NCBI GenBank assembly: GCA_024277285.1
Contig: JAJRVM010000056.1
Span: 1 to 42,217, forward strand
Length of the DNA stretch: 42,217 nt
Direction: 5' to 3'
Source: Planctomycetota bacterium
GTDB taxonomy: Bacteria; Planctomycetota; Planctomycetia; Pirellulales; Pirellulaceae
Shown: positions 9,048 through 20,444 of the stretch, in pieces
Layout: the number at the start of each line of letters is the position of its first letter
Position numbering within the stretch: the stretch's first letter is position 1
Position numbers and translations under genes: made by a program
The notes under the pieces: generated by a model
What the model was told of the DNA's origin: nothing
Database searches by the model: none
The model's input: the letters and a program-made list of their open reading frames with translations, nothing else

Positions 9048-9219
9048 CACTTTTGCACTGCCAGGGGCGTCGTGGGCACCAACCTCATCATAAGCGATAG
9101 CAAGGGGGGCAGGACAGTAGCAAGGGAAGGATTCGCTCGGCTTTTGCACACATTTCCGTCCGCTCGGACAGCCGCTTTCCCCAATTGCCGATTCCATGCC
9201 CAAGCGGCACGTCGGCCGT

Positions 9220-9897
9220 CTAATGGCGTGCACCATAAATCAACTGCAAGACTTCGGCACGTGTCGAAAGATTCGACCGAAAAATCCCTTTCAACGCGGA
9301 CGTCACACAAAGGCTCCCCGGCTTGCGCACACCGCGCACCGTCATACAGGTGTGTGTAGCTTCAATCACCACCGCCACGCCGCGCGCATCCAATTCGGAT
9401 ACCAACAGCTCGGCAATATCTTCAGTCATCCGCTCCTGGACCTGCGGACGCCGCGCCACGGCCTCGACCACGCGTGCAAGCTTACTTAATCCGATTACTT
9501 TTCCGGCTGGCATGTATCCGATATGCGCCTTCCCCATGAAGGGCATCAAATGGTGCTCACACACACTGCTGAACTCGATGTCACGCACCAAGACCACTTC
9601 GTCGTATTTTTCCGTGAAGAACTTTTCAAGATACACCCGGGGATCCGTATGCAAACCACTGAAAAGCTCACCGTACATGCGTGCAACGCGCGCAGGAGTC
9701 TCGAGCAACCCCTCGCGGTCCGGGTCGTCGCCTACTGCCGCCAAAATCTCACGCACAGCACGCTCGATCCGCGGCATGTCGACACCCACCCCGTGGCCGC
9801 CGGCGCGCTGGCTATCGGGCGCCTGGCTATCGGGCGCCTGGCTGTCGGGATGCTGGCTATCGGGCTGCTGGCTGTCGGGCTCGCCTTGGGATCCCAT
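9220..9897 (-). CDS. folE: GTP cyclohydrolase I with repeat-expanded N terminus
   Basis: Opens GTP to 7,8-dihydroneopterin triphosphate, the entry to folate or tetrahydropterin synthesis; cytoplasmic, normally a decamer. The 225-residue protein has the usual core from about residue 41 ([12 protein letters not shown]). It shows the zinc and active-site motifs CEHHLMPF and HTCMTVRG, plus [19 protein letters not shown] and [14 protein letters not shown]. The first 35 residues are a low-complexity tail containing five PDSQ units, encoded by a 15-bp tandem repeat. A start at the inner Met (residue 41) would give a normal-sized enzyme. However, GGAGAGGA lies just before the ATG at 9897 and the whole repeat is a multiple of three, so the tail is probably translated. 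Stand-alone; a DUF309 gene lies upstream on the same strand. Confidence 0.95.
   Translation of the reverse strand: MGSQGEPDSQQPDSQHPDSQAPDSQAPDSQRAGGHGVGVDMPRIERAVREILAAVGDDPDREGLLETPARVARMYGELFSGLHTDPRVYLEKFFTEKYDEVVLVRDIEFSSVCEHHLMPFMGKAHIGYMPAGKVIGLSKLARVVEAVARRPQVQERMTEDIAELLVSELDARGVAVVIEATHTCMTVRGVRKPGSLCVTSALKGIFRSNLSTRAEVLQLIYGARH
9805..9879. repeat. 15-bp tandem repeat inside folE (five units)
   Basis: Five contiguous 15-bp units with the core CTGGCTNTCGGG on the plus strand. On the minus strand they encode PDSQ followed by a varying residue, near the N terminus of FolE. The first three bases of each unit differ most (gcg, cgc, cgc, atg, ctg), so the fifth residue drifts while PDSQ is kept. 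Confidence 0.95.
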
Positions 9898-9948
9898 CGG
9901 TCCTCTCCGTGCAATGCTTGATTGAAATCGTTCGTCTTAGAACGTGCT

Positions 9949-10347
9949 TTAAGCCAATTCCGTGCCGCACGTTTCCGCGAAATGAATGCGCGGCAGAAGC
10001 GTGCGGTCAAGTTGGGCTGCAGGCGTTTGCTCATCACTGGCAACCACTTCCGCCAGACAACGTTGTAGATCGTCGCGCAATCGAGCCAGATCGATCCCCA
10101 TAAACCAGGGTCCGTAATTGCCCAGATAACGTCCCGAGCTGTGAAACAATTTACGCGCCCCGCGTGTGTTGCCGTTGCCAAAATGATGCAGGCAGACGGC
10201 CACCTGGATCAAGCCCTGATAAAACAGTCTCGGTTCACCGTCGCATTGCATCCACACTTCTTCCCAGACTTCGTGCGCTTCAAAAAATTCGCCATCGTTA
10301 AAGTGACTTATTCCACGCAAATAGCGACCGTCATATGCGTCGGACAT
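9949..10347 (-). CDS. DUF309 domain protein
   Basis: A 132-residue protein with the DUF309 signature: YLRGISHFNDGEFFEAHEVWEEVW early on, with the EAHEVWE core, followed by a helix with FYQGLIQVAVCLHHF and a region ending in NYGPWFMGIDL. The family is a small all-helical, putatively metal-binding fold of unknown function, common in bacteria and chloroplast lineages. The frame is open to 10503, but the ATG at 10347 has GGAGG nine bases upstream and the family match begins a few residues later. It lies directly upstream of folE on the same strand (51-base gap) and could be cotranscribed. No functional link is known. Confidence 0.88.
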   Translation of the reverse strand: MSDAYDGRYLRGISHFNDGEFFEAHEVWEEVWMQCDGEPRLFYQGLIQVAVCLHHFGNGNTRGARKLFHSSGRYLGNYGPWFMGIDLARLRDDLQRCLAEVVASDEQTPAAQLDRTLLPRIHFAETCGTELA

Positions 10348-10539
10348 GGTGAGAGCCTCCATTGCGGAAGAATTGGGGCGAGATGAATGGAGCCATCGGG
10401 TATGCAGAAAACGAGACGCTCGGCCACGGAGAACTGCCGCAACCGAACTGGGCATCGGGCTGCGTCCCGACGCCCAACGGCCTAAACTCAACCCGAATCG
10501 CACTCGTTACGGGCGTCGTGACTTGCCATGAAGCCAGGC

Positions 10540-11280
10540 TCACCGGCGGTTCATCACCAGGATGAGAATGTACCAGAAGAGCAGTGCCACGGAGGCAAAC
10601 AGGGCAAGCGATGCTGCCACATACTGATCAAGTCGGTAGTGGTGCAGGATATTGCTCGTGTAGTACAGGATATACGCAGCCGCCAGTGCCACCAGCGCGC
10701 CTGCGAACCAGTTGCCGACGTCCATTTTGAACAGCACCGAGCAAACGATGAACCCGAACGCCACGATCATGGCCAACCCCAGGTAACGCCCTAACCAGGA
10801 GAAGTCGGCGCGGGTGGCGAAAACCAAAATAGTCAACCCACCAAAAACGACCGCCGTCATCACGCCAGCCGTGGCGATCAGATTCTCACCCAATGCCTGC
10901 CCTTTGATTTGTGCCAGAAGTAGCAAGGGAATAAAGATAACCGCCTCGCAAACCACATACAGTGCCAAGCCTGCATATTGCGTGCTCAGCGCAGTGGAAG
11001 AACGAGCCCACCGGTCCGCAATGACACTCACGCCCATGAATCCACCAATCACCAACAGCCAGTGCCAACCGCTGAACATCCACTGCGTCATGGCAGCCAA
11101 AGTCGATTGCGGCACCACGCTAAAAATAACCAATTCGAGCGCGATAAAGGCGAATACCGCACCGCCAAGGTGCAAATAGGTGCGTCGAATAAACGTCGTC
11201 CGTTCGGATTCCCCGGCTGTCGCCGCAAAACGGCTCACACCATAGTTCGTTTGATACGGGTTTTGATCTGCAAAACTCAT
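10540..11280 (-). CDS. Bax inhibitor-1 / YccA family membrane protein
   Basis: A 246-residue integral membrane protein. After an N-terminal cytoplasmic tail of about 50 residues (ending RRTYLHLGGAVFAF) there are seven hydrophobic segments, in the order and spacing of the BI-1/YccA/YbhL family, which is linked to membrane proteostasis (YccA inhibits FtsH) or ion leak. The last segment ends WYILILVMNRR. The ATG at 11280 (MSFADQNPYQ) has AAGGG eight bases upstream; an upstream in-frame Met at 11346 would add 22 unlike residues. The gene is divergent from nth. Function beyond the family is inferred. Confidence 0.9.
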   Translation of the reverse strand: MSFADQNPYQTNYGVSRFAATAGESERTTFIRRTYLHLGGAVFAFIALELVIFSVVPQSTLAAMTQWMFSGWHWLLVIGGFMGVSVIADRWARSSTALSTQYAGLALYVVCEAVIFIPLLLLAQIKGQALGENLIATAGVMTAVVFGGLTILVFATRADFSWLGRYLGLAMIVAFGFIVCSVLFKMDVGNWFAGALVALAAAYILYYTSNILHHYRLDQYVAASLALFASVALLFWYILILVMNRR

Positions 11281-11587
11281 CGGTTTGCCCTTACAATAGC
11301 TTGGAATTTCGCTAGTTTTGAAAGCGCGCGCCGCCACATAAAGCACGCTGTGGGCGCTGCTTAAGTCTAGGCCTGTCCTGTTGGATCGTCAACCTACTGC
11401 GAGCTTGCTCAGACCGACGCACTCCTGATCCGCATGCTTGACACAACCGATTTATTGCGTCCACAATTGGGGGCGATTTGGCGTACGCTAGCTCGAACTA
11501 CAAATATCGCCCAGCCGATTTTTGAAGAATCGAATTCGGCCCGCACGCTGCACAACCGCCCCAAATTTACCTGAAATACGGAAACGA
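11281..11587. other. Divergent spacer between YccA-like gene and nth
   Basis: About 307 bases that must hold both outward promoters. A TTGACA-like hexamer occurs at about 11439, but no matching -10 box was seen at the right spacing. The upstream extension of the nth frame (from 11522) lacks endonuclease III similarity. Confidence 0.4.
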
Positions 11588-12238
11588 ATGGCTTCCTCAA
11601 CTCCTGAGAAACGGCATGCCGCCAAGGTCTTGCGTCGATTATCCAAGGCCTATCCGGATGCCACGTGCGCCTTGAATTACGAATCTCCGCTCCAACTGCT
11701 CGTCGCGACGATTCTCTCCGCGCAATGTACCGACAAACGAGTTAATCTGGTGACGGCCGACCTGTTCAGAAAATACCCATCTGCGACGGAACTCGCCCGC
11801 GTCACTCTCACTAAGCTGGAAAAGGCCATCCAGAGTACCGGCTTCTTTCGTAACAAGGCCAAGAACATCAAAGCATGTTGCCAACAGCTGGTCGATGACT
11901 ATGATGGCGCAGTACCAGAAGACTTGGCGCGGTTAGTGACCTTACCCGGCGTTGGACGCAAGACAGCCAACGTTGTGATGGGAACTGCGTTTCACGTTCC
12001 GACGGGTGTGGTTGTCGATACGCATGTGGGTCGTAACTCCCAGCGTTTGGGCCTGTCATCCGAGTCGAATCCCGAGAAAATCGAACGCGATCTCATGCGT
12101 TTGCTGCCCAAGAGAGAGTGGATCGATTTCTCCCATCGGATGATCCTGCACGGGCGACAAGTCTGTAAGGCTCGCAAACCGGCATGCGAGAGTTGTTCAC
12201 TTAGCGACATTTGCCCACGAATCGGTGTTAAAGCCTAG
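11588..12238 (+). CDS. nth: Endonuclease III (DNA glycosylase / AP lyase)
   Basis: A base-excision repair enzyme that removes oxidised pyrimidines and cleaves at the resulting abasic site. The 216-residue protein has the helix-hairpin-helix-GPD core LPGVGRKTANVV with catalytic Lys125, the catalytic Asp144 in VDTHVGR, and the C-terminal 4Fe-4S loop with four cysteines spaced C-x6-C-x2-C-x5-C (CKARKPACESCSLSDIC). Length is usual for the family. An upstream in-frame Met at 11522 is possible, but the ATG at 11588 starts near the family N terminus; its ribosome-binding site is weak (CGGAAACGA). The stop codon TAG straddles the left edge of a MITE-like inverted-repeat element. Confidence 0.96.
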   Translation: MASSTPEKRHAAKVLRRLSKAYPDATCALNYESPLQLLVATILSAQCTDKRVNLVTADLFRKYPSATELARVTLTKLEKAIQSTGFFRNKAKNIKACCQQLVDDYDGAVPEDLARLVTLPGVGRKTANVVMGTAFHVPTGVVVDTHVGRNSQRLGLSSESNPEKIERDLMRLLPKREWIDFSHRMILHGRQVCKARKPACESCSLSDICPRIGVKA

Positions 12239-12336
12239 GCTTTGTCCCAAAACGTCTTTTCGCGCGGCAAAGCCATGCCCTTTTCAGCAGATTACGCGAA
12301 ACGCAAGGTGGTAAATACGAGTTTTGAGACGAAGCC
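12238..12336. mobile_element. Putative 99-bp MITE with TA flanks
   Basis: The ends are imperfect inverted repeats: GGCTTTGTCCCAAAAC on the left and, reversed, GGCTTCGTCTCAAAAC on the right (14 of 16 match). Both ends are flanked by TA, the target duplication typical of IS630/Tc1-mariner transposition. The interior (about 65 bases) has no reading frame. It abuts the nth stop codon, whose TA is the left flank. No transposase is in the window, so mobility is inferred from the ends only. Confidence 0.45.
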
Positions 12337-12428
12337 TAGAATCATCTGCAAGAACGTGGCTGCGGATTGCACACTTTGGTCGTAAGTGGTTGCCGTTTTT
12401 CTGGAAACCTGTGCATTGTGGAGTTACC

Positions 12429-12596
12429 ATGAAACCACGCCGAGTGGCAGGCGACGTGTCGCAATACGAGCATCACGCGATTCCAATTGCGAGCGGGTTT
12501 TGTGGTGCACGGCATCTGCTGGTGCAATTAGGGTGCGGTGACGCCGCAGTACAACCAGAACAATTAGCGGTCCATGACGGGAGCGACAGGCCATGA
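12429..12596 (+). CDS. Possible 55-aa leader ORF overlapping dcd start
   Basis: A short frame starting MKPRRVAGDVSQYEHHAI with GGAG a few bases upstream. Its TGA stop overlaps the dcd ATG as ATGA. The arrangement fits translational coupling to dcd, but the peptide has no recognised family and could be chance. The frame is also open upstream to 12324, into the edge of the MITE-like element. Confidence 0.3.
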   Translation: MKPRRVAGDVSQYEHHAIPIASGFCGARHLLVQLGCGDAAVQPEQLAVHDGSDRP

Positions 12597-13171
12597 TCCT
12601 CTCTGGCGAAATGATCCGTGAACGGATTGGCGACGACATCGTCATCGATCCATTTGACCCGCGCCACGTGAATCCCAACAGCTATAATCTGACGCTGCAC
12701 GACGAGCTATTGATCTACGAAGAAGTCGTACTCGACATGCGCAAGAGTAACCGCGTGCGGCGCATGACGATTCCCGATGGTGGTCTGGTCCTTAACCCCA
12801 ACCAACTCTACTTGGGACGCACGATCGAGCGGACCGAAACGCACAATCTGGTGCCGATGATCGAGGGGCGATCTTCGATCGGCCGCCTGGGGCTGTTCGT
12901 TCACGTCACGGCGGGATTCGGCGATGTTGGCTTCAGTGGCTACTGGACGCTCGAGATGTTTGCCGTCCAGCCCGTTCGAATCTACGCCGGCGTCCCGATC
13001 TGCCAAATCTTCTACCACCAGATTATTGGCGATATCCAGGAATACGCCAGCGACAAGTACCAGCACAATCGAGATATCCAGCCGAGCCTACTGTTCAAAG
13101 AACTGAACCCGGACGCCCAGCAGGACGACCCTCAGCTGACATTGGACTTCGGCACGGAACGATTTGAATGA
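12593..13171 (+). CDS. dcd: dCTP deaminase (possibly bifunctional dCTP deaminase/dUTPase)
   Basis: Deaminates dCTP to dUTP for thymidylate synthesis. The 192-residue protein has the conserved core PNSYNLTLHDEL near residue 28, EGRSSIGRLGLFVHVTAG in the middle and GFSGYWTLEM with the catalytic Glu. The segment HVTAGFGDVGFSG has Gly where monofunctional E. coli-type enzymes have His-Arg-Ile. That loop resembles the bifunctional enzymes of Methanocaldococcus and Mycobacterium, which also hydrolyse dUTP to dUMP. The bifunctional reading is inference from this loop. The start ATG overlaps the stop of a 55-residue frame. It converges with the AAA+ ATPase across a GC-rich tandem repeat. Confidence 0.93.
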   Translation: MILSGEMIRERIGDDIVIDPFDPRHVNPNSYNLTLHDELLIYEEVVLDMRKSNRVRRMTIPDGGLVLNPNQLYLGRTIERTETHNLVPMIEGRSSIGRLGLFVHVTAGFGDVGFSGYWTLEMFAVQPVRIYAGVPICQIFYHQIIGDIQEYASDKYQHNRDIQPSLLFKELNPDAQQDDPQLTLDFGTERFE

Positions 13172-13207
13172 CATGCACATGCTGCCACGCGTGGCTTGGG
13201 ATTCCAT

Positions 13208-13254
13208 CCCAGGCGTAGGCGGCCCAGGCGTAGGGCGGCCCAGGCGTAGGGCGG
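13208..13254. repeat. 15/16-bp tandem repeat between convergent genes
   Basis: Three units with the core CCCAGGCGTAGGGCGG; the first lacks one G. The array is flanked by GGATTCC upstream and GGAATCC downstream, which can pair as a short stem around it. It lies between the dcd stop and the AAA+ ATPase stop and could act as a structured 3' end for either transcript, but there is no T-run. Confidence 0.9.
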
Positions 13255-13322
13255 CCGCTGGGAATCCTATTGCGAACCCTTCCAACGCCGCGCACGTTCC
13301 GCAGCGGGGTGCTTGCGAACGG

Positions 13323-14828
13323 CTACATCACGGCAAAATAGCTCTCCACCGCGAAATCGAGCGCCTCGATCGAGAGTTCCGGATCCCGTTTTTCGTAACG
13401 ACAACGGTTCCGCACTTGCAGCAACAGGTCACGTGGTTGGCAGCAACGAAAGGGACGATCGATCGGTCGATAGTGCGTATCGATCAAGTGATCGATCGCC
13501 TGCTCGTCATATTCCATGTTGAGCGACGGGCACATCAATTGGAACAATTGGCGGAATTCATTCTCGTTCGGGTCCGTCACTTCGATCTTGTACGGAATAC
13601 GGCGAAGAAATGCGTCGTCGACCAAATCGCGCGGTTCCAAGTTCGTCGAAAAGATAATGAGCTGATCGAAAGGCACCTGGATTTTCTTGCCATTTGCCAT
13701 ATTGAGGAAGTCGTAGCGTTTTTCCAGCGGTACAATCCAACGATTCAACAGTTCGTCGGTGCTCATGCTCTGCCGGCCAAAGTCGTCGATTACCAACGTC
13801 CCACAGTTGCTCTTCAACTGCAGTGGCGCTTCGCTCGTTCCGGTCGAACGGTTCTGAGTCACTTCCAGATTGTCCATTGTCAATTCACCGCCGACCACGA
13901 TCGTCGGACGCCGAATTTGCACCCAACGTCGGTCAATGCCGGTACTATCGAGCAGTCCTTCTGATTTACTGGCCTCGAGCTCTTCGTGATTCATGGGATC
14001 AAACAAGCGCATGATTTCGCCATCCACGCCGATCGCGCGAGGGATCCAGATCGACTGGCCGAATGCGTCGGTCACGCGTTCAGCAATGCTCGTCTTGCCA
14101 TTGCCGGGGGCGCCGAACAAGAATAAGCCACGCCCCGAGTTGATCGCGGGGCCCAGCCGCGCGAGCATCTTTGGGTTGATGAGCAGGTCGTCGAAAGCAC
14201 GGCACAGGTCATCTTCGGTCGGGCGTTGTTTTTCGAGTGACTGTGCCTTGACGGCAGTGATATAGGACGCCAGCGTAACCGGCGCGGCACCGAAATAGCT
14301 ACAATGCTCCGCTTGCCGCCGAGCGCGCTCACGCCCCAAGTCGGTCAGCTGATACAAGTAGTCGTTCATGGCCGCCGAACTGCGGTAGACCACCAGTTGG
14401 TCGTGTTTCAGTTGCCGCAAGACCTCGTCAACCAGTACAAACGGCAAGCGAATATGGTCCGCAATATCGCGTCCTACCAAGTCGCCACGCGATAACATCA
14501 GCTTGAGCACCAGTGCTTCAACTTCACTTGCCGACAACCCAACCTCTTGAAGCGACTGCGGTTCGCGCGGGATGAACTCCACCTGTTGTTCACCCAACGC
14601 GCGCCCCTCGTGCAACTGGCTTGAGTCGCTTCCATTGGGCTGATCACTGCCGCCAGCCAGGCTATGAATCCGCTGGAGTAGGCCGTTGAGCTTGGAATCG
14701 TCGGACTCACCGTCATTGGCTTCGTGAGCTGGTCTGGTGGCCGCCAACGATTCCCACGCGTCCCCTCCCGCCGATTGCGCGCCGTCTTTGCCGACCAGCC
14801 GTGAGAGAATATCTGAGTCTGAAGACAT
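13323..14828 (-). CDS. AAA+ ATPase with N-terminal winged-helix-like region
   Basis: A 501-residue cytoplasmic protein. Residues 1-90 are low-complexity and acidic. Residues 95-175 look like a winged-helix/DNA-binding-like domain ([18 protein letters not shown] ... [17 protein letters not shown]). The rest is an AAA+ module: Walker A GAPGNGKT at 239-246, Walker B TLVIDDF at 344-350, sensor-1 IIFSTN at 391-396 and an arginine-finger segment [11 protein letters not shown] near 408. A Cys/Arg-rich CCQPRDLL lies near the C terminus. The family is seen as an ATP-binding protein in planctomycetes and some other bacteria; its substrate is not known to me. No secretion or pilus gene adjoins it. The ATG at 14828 (MSSDSD) follows a weak AGAAGC. 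Confidence 0.85.
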   Translation of the reverse strand: MSSDSDILSRLVGKDGAQSAGGDAWESLAATRPAHEANDGESDDSKLNGLLQRIHSLAGGSDQPNGSDSSQLHEGRALGEQQVEFIPREPQSLQEVGLSASEVEALVLKLMLSRGDLVGRDIADHIRLPFVLVDEVLRQLKHDQLVVYRSSAAMNDYLYQLTDLGRERARRQAEHCSYFGAAPVTLASYITAVKAQSLEKQRPTEDDLCRAFDDLLINPKMLARLGPAINSGRGLFLFGAPGNGKTSIAERVTDAFGQSIWIPRAIGVDGEIMRLFDPMNHEELEASKSEGLLDSTGIDRRWVQIRRPTIVVGGELTMDNLEVTQNRSTGTSEAPLQLKSNCGTLVIDDFGRQSMSTDELLNRWIVPLEKRYDFLNMANGKKIQVPFDQLIIFSTNLEPRDLVDDAFLRRIPYKIEVTDPNENEFRQLFQLMCPSLNMEYDEQAIDHLIDTHYRPIDRPFRCCQPRDLLLQVRNRCRYEKRDPELSIEALDFAVESYFAVM

Positions 14829-15151
14829 GACAAGCTTCTCTTTTTGAATGCGAACCGAGAATGGTGCCAGAAGAACGTACGAGCCGGGGAGACCTGCCCC
14901 TAGTTACAGCAAACCTAGGTCACCACCATTGGGTGGTCAAACAAAGGTACACCGCCCATGCGGTTTGGCGCGATCGTAGGGCCACAATTGCGGTCCGGCG
15001 GCGCACATTCGCCCCAAACCTCAACACGTTCCCGTCCCGCAGACACCCCCACACCAACCTGGCCAGCGCCCACCTAGCCGCCCAACGGCCGCCAATCAAT
15101 GACGAATGACGAAATACCCAACGACCTGGAAAAGGCGAATTCCGAAGCACG

Positions 15152-15237
15152 GTATCGGTTTAGCCGATTGCAGCGTTTGACTAAGTCAGGGCCCCCTACG
15201 GGCTTGCCCCGTAGGTGAACGAGTTTTGCCAGCTAAG
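15152..15237 (+). repeat. 86-bp REP-like palindromic element, copy 1
   Basis: This matches the element at 40936-41021, which is in the opposite orientation, over all 86 bases with only four differences. It contains TGACTAAGTCA, a short palindrome, and a central hairpin CCTACGGG-CTTGC-CCCGTAGG. The right end is GAACGAGTTTTGCCAGCTAAG. The fixed length and sharp ends suggest a discrete mobile palindromic unit. No transposase of the RAYT type is in the window. Confidence 0.9.
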
Positions 15238-15483
15238 TTTCTAGCCCAATAAACTTCTTCACCCACCGCACAAGGCGGTGGGGGTCGATCCCCAGCAATT
15301 GGGGCCCTTTGGCGTCCCTCTCCACCGACAGCGTCGGCCCGTGAACTATACTTGCGTGTGACTCGTCGCCGGCAAATGAGCGGAAGGCGAGACTGCGCAT
15401 GCAAACAACGGATGCCGGCGTGGGAGTCGTTATCGCCTGTCGCAACTGACGGTTACGTTTCGTGGCGTTCACGTCGCATTGCC

Positions 15484-15557
15484 CCAATCTGGACTGGGCC
15501 AATCTGGACTGGGCCAATCTGGACTGGGCCAATCTGGACGGGGCCAATTGGACGGGG
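15484..15557. repeat. 15-bp tandem repeat upstream of the HDOD gene
   Basis: Four units of CCAATCTGGACTGGG (the last with one change) plus a degenerate fifth. Read in frame on the plus strand the repeat would encode NLDWA units that mimic a pentapeptide repeat, but it lies about 125 bases ahead of the best HDOD start. Confidence 0.95.
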
Positions 15558-15680
15558 CCTAGCATGGGTCGAAACTGGACTGCGGCAGCGCACCCGGGCG
15601 AGGGTCGAAAAACGGCCATATCGTCCGACAAACCGCGCCACACACGTCGGCACTTGTGTGTCACGAAAGGTCGTTCAACA

Positions 15681-16577
15681 ATGCCATCTGCTCCGCGCAG
15701 CCTCAATACGCTGTTGAATCGCCCGATGGGCCGAGGCGCGGCACTGAAGCGACTGTTCGCGCGCATTGGCGACATGTCGAACCTGGCGATCGGCGCTCAA
15801 CAAATGGTACGTCTGACGCGTGAGTCGGCGAGTATCGAAGAACTACAGCAGCTAATCCAGACCGACCCATCACTCGTCGCTCAGATTCTGCGTCGCGTCA
15901 ACTCGCCCTACTATCACCTCGACGCGGAGGTCCACGAACTGACGGTTGCCGCGCGACTGTTGGGGTTTCGCGAGTTCAGTAACGTCGCATTCACTGTCTA
16001 TCTTTCACGCATGTTCTCGCCACCGATGGACTTTGGCACGTTCAGCATGGCGGGGCTATGGAGCCACAGCGTGGCCGTAGCGGTGGCCGCGCAGCTGGTC
16101 TCGCGTGTCTGCGGTTGCGCAACGCCTGCCGATGCGTTCACTGCCGGCTTGCTGCACGACATCGGCCTGTTGCTGACATGCCGGCAAATGCGGCGCCGGT
16201 TCATTCAAGTCGTGGAACGCATTCAGAACCGCGCGCCGACACCGGGCGTCGAGCGTCAGATCTACTCATTCGATCACGCTCAACTGGGCGCTCACATCGC
16301 CCGCACCTGGGAATTCCGCGACAACATCACCGATGCCATCGCGCACCACCACCAGGTGGAAAGCTACAGTGGTCCGCATAAACCACTGGTCTTCGTCGTT
16401 GCGACAGCCAACTACCTTTGCAGCCGTGCCGGTTGGACCTCACTGGGAGTACACAACGTCGAGCTCCCTCCGAACAACACCTACCGTGTTCTAGGGCTTG
16501 ATCAGATCGCGTTGAGCGTCATCTGGGATGAATTGGCCGACACGCTCGAAAACGCCACGTCACTGGCCGACGTATGA
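15681..16577 (+). CDS. HDOD-domain protein
   Basis: A 298-residue protein dominated by an HDOD domain (a degenerate HD hydrolase fold used as a protein-interaction module in signalling). Seen: an N-terminal helix LKRLFARIGDMSNL, then SIEELQQLIQTDPSLVAQILRRVNSPYY (a typical HDOD signature) at about residues 52-80, AARLLGFREFSNVAF, and AGLLHDIGLLL, which retains an HD pair. The C-terminal part is helical with AIAHHHQVE. The frame is open to 15462, but the ATG at 15681 (MPSAPRS) has AAAGG about ten bases upstream, and the upstream frame would translate a tandem DNA repeat. No GGDEF, EAL or receiver domain is attached. Stand-alone; partner unknown. Confidence 0.87.
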   Translation: MPSAPRSLNTLLNRPMGRGAALKRLFARIGDMSNLAIGAQQMVRLTRESASIEELQQLIQTDPSLVAQILRRVNSPYYHLDAEVHELTVAARLLGFREFSNVAFTVYLSRMFSPPMDFGTFSMAGLWSHSVAVAVAAQLVSRVCGCATPADAFTAGLLHDIGLLLTCRQMRRRFIQVVERIQNRAPTPGVERQIYSFDHAQLGAHIARTWEFRDNITDAIAHHHQVESYSGPHKPLVFVVATANYLCSRAGWTSLGVHNVELPPNNTYRVLGLDQIALSVIWDELADTLENATSLADV

Positions 16578-17295
16578 GAGCGGTTGACCGTTCACGAGAA
16601 TGAGGGCGCGAACAGCACACCCGAAAAGGCTCCGCTTATCAACGTTGCTAGTGCCGAATTATTCACGAGTGTTTCCGATATCCGTGTAACGATGGAATCT
16701 GTAGTGGCTTACGCGGATATCACCCAAGACACCGCGAGTTGGGCCGTGAATCATTCGCGTCTCGTTGCCCCATTCCGAATTCCGCATCCCCTATTGCGCA
16801 TTCCCTATTTCCGATCCTCATTGTCACTCGCTTCGACTTGGAAACTACGCCGGACTATTTCAATTTTGGAAACGGTACGTAGTCGTCTGTTCGGCATCAT
16901 CGTCGAGTATGAAGATCAGCATGATCATGCGGGCTTGTCCCTCTGCGGAGGCACGACGGGTCAGCTGCCCGCAACACGTCCTTATTCTTTCGTCGGTCGG
17001 ACGTAAGGTTTTCCCATGTTCGCCGGATTGTTGAGGCCGAACTGCGCACGTTCCGTGCCGGCCTCCAAAAACCTCCTCGGGTCTGGTCAGCGCGCCCGCC
17101 GATGCGTTACAATTCCGTTCGCAGTCCCGGCAGATCGCCGGGCCCTGGCAGGCGCGCACATGGGTGCGCGTGATTCTGCACCCGTACCAAACGAGAGGTT
17201 CAAGGCATCTTCAATGCCAAACCACGGGGCGCAGGCAGAATCGTCTTGTCCATCACGATCGCACCGGCACCGTAGCACTAGAAAACAGGAATCGG
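16578..17295. other. Long spacer between HDOD gene and acnA
   Basis: About 718 bases. It holds one copy of the 19-bp interspersed motif (16582-16600) and a stretch of degenerate short repeats built on ATTCCGCAT/CCCTATT around 16770-16820. A small hairpin GCGCAC-ATGG-GTGCGC occurs near 17155-17170. The acnA frame is open through the last part (from 17164), but that segment lacks aconitase similarity. No gene or RNA recognised. Confidence 0.4.
16582..16600 (+). repeat. Short interspersed motif, copy 2
   Basis: GGTTGACCGTTCACGAGAA, four bases after the HDOD stop codon. It differs at one base from the copy at 22161. Confidence 0.6.
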
Positions 17296-20010
<2,715 letters not shown>

Positions 20011-20444
20011 CACTCGGTGGAAGACCGGTCGTGGCTCGAACGGCATGCCACGTCCGCGGCGGTGTTTCCGCTGGGGCCTAGCCCCAGTGGGTAACGCTGT
20101 GCAGCATTTCTTCCCGCGCGTTACGAGTGCCATTCACGCCTGCCTCCGTTTTGGATAGATCACGCCTGGCTGCAGTCGCGTTGTCGCGTTCCAGTTGGGC
20201 CAGCGATTGCTGGTACGTGTCATACCAGAACGGAGGCAGGCGTCGTTCTTTCCCGGCCCAGGACAATTCCAAATGGGCCCTATTCCTTCTGGGGCCCCCC
20301 TTGGGTCCACGGAGTGAACATACGTTGTTCGAGCCGGCGGCGTCGAGTAGACTTCCAAGATCGGCTGCACCGGTCCGAATACCCCTTTGGTGTATGAGGC
20401 TGAAACTCGCATCGTTCACGCCGTGGCGGAGCAAATAGACAAAG
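20011..20444. other. Spacer after acnA with a large inverted repeat
   Basis: About 434 bases. The main feature is a 108-bp hairpin-capable inverted repeat at 20136-20243. Overlapping frames on both strands have no recognised product and were not called. The promoter of the GYF-domain gene should lie in the last part. Confidence 0.4.
20136..20243. repeat. 19-bp inverted repeat enclosing 70 bases
   Basis: The left arm ACGCCTGCCTCCGTTTTGG and the right arm CCAGAACGGAGGCAGGCGT are reverse complements except for one base. The interior is 70 bases and non-coding. This could be a MITE-like element or a long RNA hairpin downstream of acnA. Confidence 0.75.

Larger units (their letters stand above)
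14829..15680. other. Long divergent spacer with two repeat elements
   Basis: About 850 bases between the minus-strand ATPase and the plus-strand HDOD gene. It holds an 86-bp palindromic repeat (15152-15237) and a 15-bp tandem repeat (15484-15557). The HDOD frame is open back to 15462, and its upstream part would translate the tandem repeat, but that start lacks support. No other gene was recognised. Confidence 0.6.

Noticed and set aside
15462..15680. Pentapeptide-repeat-like N terminus (NLDWA units) on the HDOD protein
   Set aside because: It comes from a 15-bp DNA tandem repeat; the start lacks support, and the HDOD start at 15681 has a proper Shine-Dalgarno. Resemblance to A(D/N)LXX is probably coincidence.
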